DNA from: Candidatus Cloacimonadota bacterium
GTDB lineage: Bacteria; Cloacimonadota; Cloacimonadia; Cloacimonadales; TCS61
Direction of reading: 5' to 3'
Length of the DNA stretch: 11,233 nucleotides
NCBI GenBank assembly: GCA_030596265.1
Contig: JAUVKM010000037.1
Span: 1-11,233 of the forward strand
Of this stretch, positions 8,201 through 11,233 are shown piece by piece; the stretch's first letter is position 1, and the number at the start of each line of letters is the position of its first letter. Below the pieces are notes generated by a model that saw nothing but the letters and a program-made list of their open reading frames with translations, ran no database searches and was not told the DNA's origin. The position numbers and the translations under genes are program-made.

Positions 8201-9029
8201 TAGCTAAACCATGTTGAAGTTCGTTTATAGCATCATAGAAATATCGTTTAGCCCTCTTGTGATCAACGATCAGGGCAACAGTTGCCACTCCTGAAGCGAT
8301 TTCAATAATATGATTATTTTGGGGGATACCAATTCCCGAAGCAATTTCATTACTTTGAAGACTGTTTGGAAATTTTCTAAAATTTCTATGATGCTGCTCA
8401 ACTTGCTTGATCATTTGATTCTCGATAATTTCCCGCTGTCCTTCAGTAAATTCCCAATATGTAAGATCATAAGCAACTGCGAAATTCCTGAGCGCCATAG
8501 CAGCTCTCATCCAATCACCCCAACCTACTTGAGATTCTTGCCCTTCAGGGGTTGTAGGCGGGAATGTATCTCCAATATTTAATAGTGCAAGTTTTGCGGT
8601 TTCCAAAAAATCATCATCAGAAGTTAGAAAATATGCAAAAGCATTTGCTTTGGCAGCTTCACTCCTTCTGAGTTCATATAATAGGGGGGAAGTGAGATCA
8701 TAATTATATGTTAATGCCCTTTCGATCATATTCTCTCCCCAGCTTCGGTATGGCTCTCTAATAAATCTTGATCGAATTAATTGAGCATCTTCTTTTTTGA
8801 AAAGTAGTGAAGGATGTTCTTTTCTGCTGGGGTAATGTGGTTGTGGAATCGCAACGCTGTTTATTGGCAGGAATTCATCAAAGGGTGTTTCTTTGTAATT
8901 TGCTTTTAATATCCCTTTCAAAAAATTCTGTGGAATTTCTAAAAAGATATTATCATCAGTTGCAAATAGAATGCTGATGCAAAAGATCAGCAGCATTCCA
9001 AAGATTATTTTTTTGTATGAATTATTCAC
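5232..9029 (-). CDS. Secreted heparinase II/III-like polysaccharide lyase with a C-terminal beta-barrel-like region
   Basis: The start is GTG at 9029. It gives a basic n-region (NNSYKK) and a hydrophobic core ending LFA at 23, a good signal peptide; a weak AGGA lies 11 nt upstream. Residues 72-310 match the helical toroid domain of heparinase II/III and alginate-lyase-type enzymes: HPSLLF 72-77, NNH 238-240 and DGSYREGAYYGRY 281-293, with likely catalytic Asn, His and Tyr. Residues 405-680 match the beta-sheet domain, with HHDHFEPG 434-441 and DSGYG 455-459. Such enzymes cleave uronate-containing glycans by beta-elimination; the exact substrate cannot be read here. Family members are typically 600-800 residues; this has 1265. 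From ~875 the chain alternates polar and aromatic residues in strand-turn patterns and ends in Phe (ICWEF), like an outer-membrane barrel. It is the second gene of an operon, 22 nt after the metallopeptidase gene. Confidence 0.88.
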   Translation of the reverse strand: MNNSYKKIIFGMLLIFCISILFATDDNIFLEIPQNFLKGILKANYKETPFDEFLPINSVAIPQPHYPSRKEHPSLLFKKEDAQLIRSRFIREPYRSWGENMIERALTYNYDLTSPLLYELRRSEAAKANAFAYFLTSDDDFLETAKLALLNIGDTFPPTTPEGQESQVGWGDWMRAAMALRNFAVAYDLTYWEFTEGQREIIENQMIKQVEQHHRNFRKFPNSLQSNEIASGIGIPQNNHIIEIASGVATVALIVDHKRAKRYFYDAINELQHGLAMIEVDGSYREGAYYGRYVASILLPFAHYLNNSTDTNIFKVPRLKKYIRWLIDIEKSDGSVPLFDDAFHHSFLFQPLGTGLSEYENELMFLYEENKENFRDNDLKYIDIFCGFDDRIFPVKPDYDPAIFYPDGGMSIFRGKMDIYALLLGEPGRKNDTHHDHFEPGAFTLSAFNKDFLIDSGYGIKGVNDVNRSWFTSAQAHNIPLVNGLGPNLNPVWGDELASEMYDYFGSEQISASVIRSNYRGTDITRTIWFANQKYFVVLDEFESDRKKRYSVPWHGLGTFVRTNTTSAKWVQETSCLDVEFISRDDSSLLFSVETGLHTKRIFDNEHQIIEAKLPAGKENKFITIFIPNQIGEDQIHATKIEAFSSGNVNARIIEDQFNNWKDYIILADSVWECGNVSSDSDIAIFHKNRFNEVEYLSAKNVTFFKIDNEEIFQAEKPIDITLNLVETSWFGYLNSGYKDHNFIEFFPTYDQGFMIFNNKILEFDSGDSAGLFVTSESGIFDFNPSQNRIYTTEKFKPYYPVLHSLNFSQDPQSEINEMNNFEKVQLKNEITLLTAEAALNTADSLLNYPLKNIYGITAGIINSAWSASESFKINLPQSFELERNIAGKQVSYFEEGHITDKGISTKFHRLEIENTLYFQQENFFEDHSLTSAEINFLQYYLYADRERYEKDIDYQFTFDRYFRNGTIGLQHSREEIGESRNGIILNYDNWNSNAVWQQTEENNDYYFSISKQGRRFSGNLIGDFNQENGLQNFSFTNSYLISKNLLFNSGFRKLNMNNEKTESYNSNIYYYLNNLSGSLSVYKTLSQKHRFNWRMSHNYKEFNFVHNGEFQNIMFGDFGIRYRGRRISWNNTLQKGEINQFKIAYNSKKYWSVNTGFELDLISSEVDMIFGGIYFNTFIRTGLDVTHALNNENEWLGICWVINNRIFKNEFINVYTNTFFNNEMEITYYEIAVSQMGHNYSPGIKIKKDNRGFITGEGYICWEF

Positions 9030-9051
9030 TGATTTCTAATTCCTGATTTCA

Positions 9052-10518
9052 TTACAATTCAGTTCGGGTTTTCATGATAGAAAGATTATCATTGAAAACA
9101 TTCTTTCTAACAGTAAAAGTAAACCATCCTTCTTCTTTGGGAATTGATGAATGAGATGGAGAAAATGCCGAAACATAACAAGCAATTAGATTATTTGTGT
9201 AAAGATTATAAATATTGATCTCTTCTTTATTTATTAGAATTAAATACTTATCTCCTTTATATTCCTTTTCGGGAAACAATAAATCATACTGTTTACTTTT
9301 ATAATTTTTATCAATGTTATTTTCAAAAAAAAGGATAATATTCAGTTTTGTTTGAAAATGATAAAATTCTTCCGTTTCACTTATTATGAGATTATCTTTT
9401 TTTATTATAATATTTTCCGTAAGTTTTTTAGGAAATCGAATACTTGTCATAGCTTTGTGATCATTGATGAATTGATTCCATTCTTCATCAGGAGGAAGGT
9501 CTTTTGATTTAATACTTTTTGAAACAGAATTATTTGAGTTGTATTTCCGATATAGTTTTAAAAAAGGATTTACTCCAATTTTTTTGAGCAAAAAAGATAC
9601 ATAAAATCCACTTACCGGATAGCTTAAAGAAGCATCATTCTGGTAAAATCCATTATAAGAGAGTAACTCTTTATAAGAAAGGAATCCAGAAGTTTCCAAA
9701 AAGCAACCCATACCTGTAATGATCTCCGGTTCTTTGCCGCCTCTACCCCCTAAAGCTACGGCAATTCCTTCCAATAAAAATGGATGTGTATAAATTGCTG
9801 ATTCCTTTAATTTATAGTTAACCAGCAGATGAATTAATTCATGATAATGACAACTAAAAGTCGTAATGACAGCATCAGAAGCAAGAACATATAAGCCGCG
9901 AGCGTTGTAGCCGGTAATTTTTTTTATTTCTTTTGTGTCTTTACAGAAAACATAGATAATTTTTTCTTTTTTAAGTTTATCTTGTTCTTCTTGAGTAAAT
10001 TGTAATGTCTCAATTGTTTTTTTTATGAATTTGTCTAATTGTTCAATTGATTGTTCATGAAATAAATCCGTATCACTTATCAAGAATCTAAAATATTCGC
10101 TTTCGCGAACGTCCCATCCTAAAGTATGATATGAAATCGGAGAAATATATTTATCTTTATAAAAATAATATTCTTTCTGATATTCATTATTGTTTGTAGT
10201 AAATGTAAGCTTTGAATATTGATCCTTAATATTTTCAATTTGTATGGAAAAATCTAACTCTTTTTTTTGTAATAGTTCTTTTATGTTCGAATCGATATCA
10301 TAACTGATCAACCATTTATGCTCAATGTTGTAATAACTAATACCAAGTCTGGAATCTATTGTTAGTTCTTTTTGTAATACAAAATTTTCCAGGTCCGAAG
10401 AATTGTTTAATAGCGACTTAATGAATTCAGAAGCAGTTTCTTCAGATAATGCAAATAGATTGCTGATGTAGAAGATTATAAGAACTGCAACCATAACTTT
10501 ATTGTTAGAAGTAATCAT
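9052..10518 (-). CDS. Secreted HExxH (gluzincin-type) metallopeptidase
   Basis: From ATG at 10518 the protein has 488 residues. Residues 1-22 form a signal peptide (MITSNNK, hydrophobic core, NLFA). The zinc site is HELIH at 226-230, with a downstream Glu in FLLEGIA (Glu250) as the third ligand. This matches the peptidase MA-like gluzincin pattern, in which the HExxH Glu activates water for peptide hydrolysis. The 60 residues before it (LDKFIKKTIETLQF, then KIIYVFCKD) fit the usual strand-helix lead-in of that fold. The N- and C-terminal regions are unassigned. The frame extends upstream to TTG at 10593, but that TTG is the -35 box of the best promoter candidate, so the ATG is preferred. Its ribosome site is weak (AGGA 17 nt upstream). 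It lies 22 nt before the lyase gene on the same strand and is probably cotranscribed. The target protein is unknown. Confidence 0.82.
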   Translation of the reverse strand: MITSNNKVMVAVLIIFYISNLFALSEETASEFIKSLLNNSSDLENFVLQKELTIDSRLGISYYNIEHKWLISYDIDSNIKELLQKKELDFSIQIENIKDQYSKLTFTTNNNEYQKEYYFYKDKYISPISYHTLGWDVRESEYFRFLISDTDLFHEQSIEQLDKFIKKTIETLQFTQEEQDKLKKEKIIYVFCKDTKEIKKITGYNARGLYVLASDAVITTFSCHYHELIHLLVNYKLKESAIYTHPFLLEGIAVALGGRGGKEPEIITGMGCFLETSGFLSYKELLSYNGFYQNDASLSYPVSGFYVSFLLKKIGVNPFLKLYRKYNSNNSVSKSIKSKDLPPDEEWNQFINDHKAMTSIRFPKKLTENIIIKKDNLIISETEEFYHFQTKLNIILFFENNIDKNYKSKQYDLLFPEKEYKGDKYLILINKEEINIYNLYTNNLIACYVSAFSPSHSSIPKEEGWFTFTVRKNVFNDNLSIMKTRTEL

Positions 10519-10564
10519 ATAATTTTTACTAACTATCCTCTTTAACCTATTTAATTCAAATTCT

Positions 10565-10593
10565 AATTTATTAATTTGAATCTTAAGAGTCAA
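10565..10593 (-). promoter_or_regulatory. Candidate sigma-70-type promoter of the metallopeptidase-lyase operon
   Basis: On the minus strand TTGACT (10593-10588) is followed after 17 nt by TAAATT (10570-10565). Transcription would begin near 10558, giving a leader of about 40 nt to the ATG at 10518. In such an AT-rich spacer matches arise by chance, so confidence is moderate. Confidence 0.4.
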
Positions 10594-10695
10594 TTATAAT
10601 TAATTAAATTAAACCAGCCTCATTCTTTAACTTCTGCTTGGGAATGATATAATGTGAAATTGGAAATGAAAAGAAGAATAAATAAACCCCTTGCA

Positions 10696-10714
10696 TTCCC
10701 CTTACAAAGGGGAA
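10696..10714. other. Hairpin between the divergent genes
   Basis: TTCCCC (10696-10701) pairs with GGGGAA (10709-10714) around a 7-nt loop. On the plus strand an A run and then T6 (10724-10729) follow; the T run is not directly adjacent, so a rho-independent terminator is possible but weak. No gene that needs terminating points here from either side, so it may be a dispersed repeat or a remnant. Confidence 0.35.
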
Positions 10715-10746
10715 CAAAAAAAGTTTTTTAATAGCAATAACAGTAG

Positions 10747-10767
10747 TGACAGATCATTGATCTGTCA
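10747..10767. repeat. Perfect 21-bp palindrome (10-bp arms)
   Basis: TGACAGATCA (10747-10756) and TGATCTGTCA (10758-10767) are exact reverse complements around one T. The length and perfection suggest a dimeric regulator site or a cruciform-type element. It lies 154 bp upstream of the operon's -35 box and 236 bp before the DUF2089 start, so neither promoter is an obvious target. The stretch 10768-10950 is AT-rich and shows no gene or clear site. Confidence 0.5.
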
Positions 10768-10950
10768 TAAAGGAATAAAATTCTCAGACTTGACTTTACA
10801 GGAGCACAGCAACAGTAGAGTTAAGAATGAGCAGATGAATACAATTGAATTTTAAAATATCGATCATCAATTAGTTTTTAATAAAAATTCATATAATTAG
10901 GTGAAAAGTTAATATAATTAAGGATAAAGTTGAAAATATTAAAATAAAGT

Positions 10951-10979
10951 TTGACTTAATTAAGTTAATAAAATAATTT
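10951..10979 (+). promoter_or_regulatory. Candidate promoter and overlapping operator for the DUF2089 gene
   Basis: TTGACT (10951-10956) and TAATTT (10974-10979) are separated by 17 nt, and A-rich tracts upstream could serve as an UP element. The -35 box lies inside an 18-bp near-palindrome (10951-10968): TTGACTTAA and TTAAGTTAA match as reverse complements at 8 of 9 positions. The downstream gene encodes a probable DNA-binding protein, so autoregulation here is a reasonable inference. The -10 match is poor. Confidence 0.35.
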
Positions 10980-11002
10980 ATCCCACAAGTTAGGAGGAGA
11001 AA

Positions 11003-11233
11003 ATGAATAAAAGATTAAAACAGTGTCCGGTATGCAATTCCAACCTGGAGATAGTAGAATATCATTGTCCAAATTGTGATACAAGTATCAAGGGAAAATT
11101 CGGGATCGGTGATCTATCACTTTTGTCACCTGTTCAACAAGAATTTGTGAAGATCTTTGTTTGTTCACAGGGCAATATCAAGATCGTTGAAAAGGCTTTA
11201 GGAATTTCTTATCCCACAGTTAAGAACCGACTG
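11003..11233 (+). CDS. DUF2089 family zinc-ribbon/helix-turn-helix regulator (5' part, runs off window)
   Basis: ATG at 11003 follows a perfect AGGAGG (10992-10997) with 5-nt spacing, the strongest ribosome site in the window. The visible 77 residues match DUF2089. A four-Cys zinc ribbon (CPVC 8-11 and CPNC 22-25) leads into IKGKFGIGDLSLLSPVQQEF, then a helix-turn-helix with GNIKIVEKALGISYPTVKNRL at 57-77. In this family the HTH resembles those of sigma-region-4 and related regulators. It is read as a cytoplasmic transcriptional regulator. It diverges from the metallopeptidase-lyase operon across about 480 bp. Its own targets are unknown, and the genes that may follow it are outside the window. 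Confidence 0.9.
   Translation, partial: MNKRLKQCPVCNSNLEIVEYHCPNCDTSIKGKFGIGDLSLLSPVQQEFVKIFVCSQGNIKIVEKALGISYPTVKNRL

Noticed and set aside
10519..10593. 25-residue N-terminal extension of the metallopeptidase from TTG at 10593
   Set aside because: It would bury the signal peptide behind a charged segment, and the TTG forms the -35 box of the best promoter. ATG 10518 is preferred, though its own ribosome site is weak.

Overview
The window is AT-rich and reads like an anaerobic member of the FCB superphylum, most likely Candidatus Cloacimonadota. The main clue is the large secreted protein at the left edge. It ends in a type IX-style sorting domain of the [11 protein letters not shown] kind, and its repeat-rich secreted architecture is typical of that group. 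The phylum call is inference from protein style; no rRNA or tRNA gene is present.

Layout. (1) Positions 1-2970, minus strand: a secreted multidomain protein with a class II glutamine amidotransferase (Ntn-hydrolase) domain directly after the signal peptide, then a beta-helix region, TPR-like helices and a sorting domain; its 3' end lies outside the window. (2) About 3104-5065: an apparent fragment of an integron-type gene-cassette array with no integrase in view. Two related attC-like elements in direct orientation (A, 3104-3232; B, 4544-4676) flank a single gene of 403 residues with no recognised function. A second, apparently non-coding cassette runs from 4669 to about 5044 and ends in a half-site (C). 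The terminal sequence of each cassette is the exact reverse complement of its other end (11 and 14 bp), which is the pairing expected of cassette ends. (3) Positions 5232-10518, minus strand: a two-gene operon. It encodes a secreted HExxH metallopeptidase, followed 22 nt later by a secreted heparinase II/III-like polysaccharide lyase whose last ~390 residues look like an outer-membrane beta-barrel. (4) Positions 10519-11002: a divergent regulatory region with two candidate promoters, a hairpin and two palindromes. (5) Positions 11003-11233, plus strand: the first 77 residues of a DUF2089 zinc-ribbon/helix-turn-helix regulator.

The lyase/peptidase operon and the amidotransferase protein all act outside the cytoplasm, fitting an organism that degrades polymers or modifies its envelope. 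The cassette array is a separate, mobile layer inserted between them. The points most worth following up are the cassette array, the lyase-barrel fusion and the exported Ntn-type amidotransferase.
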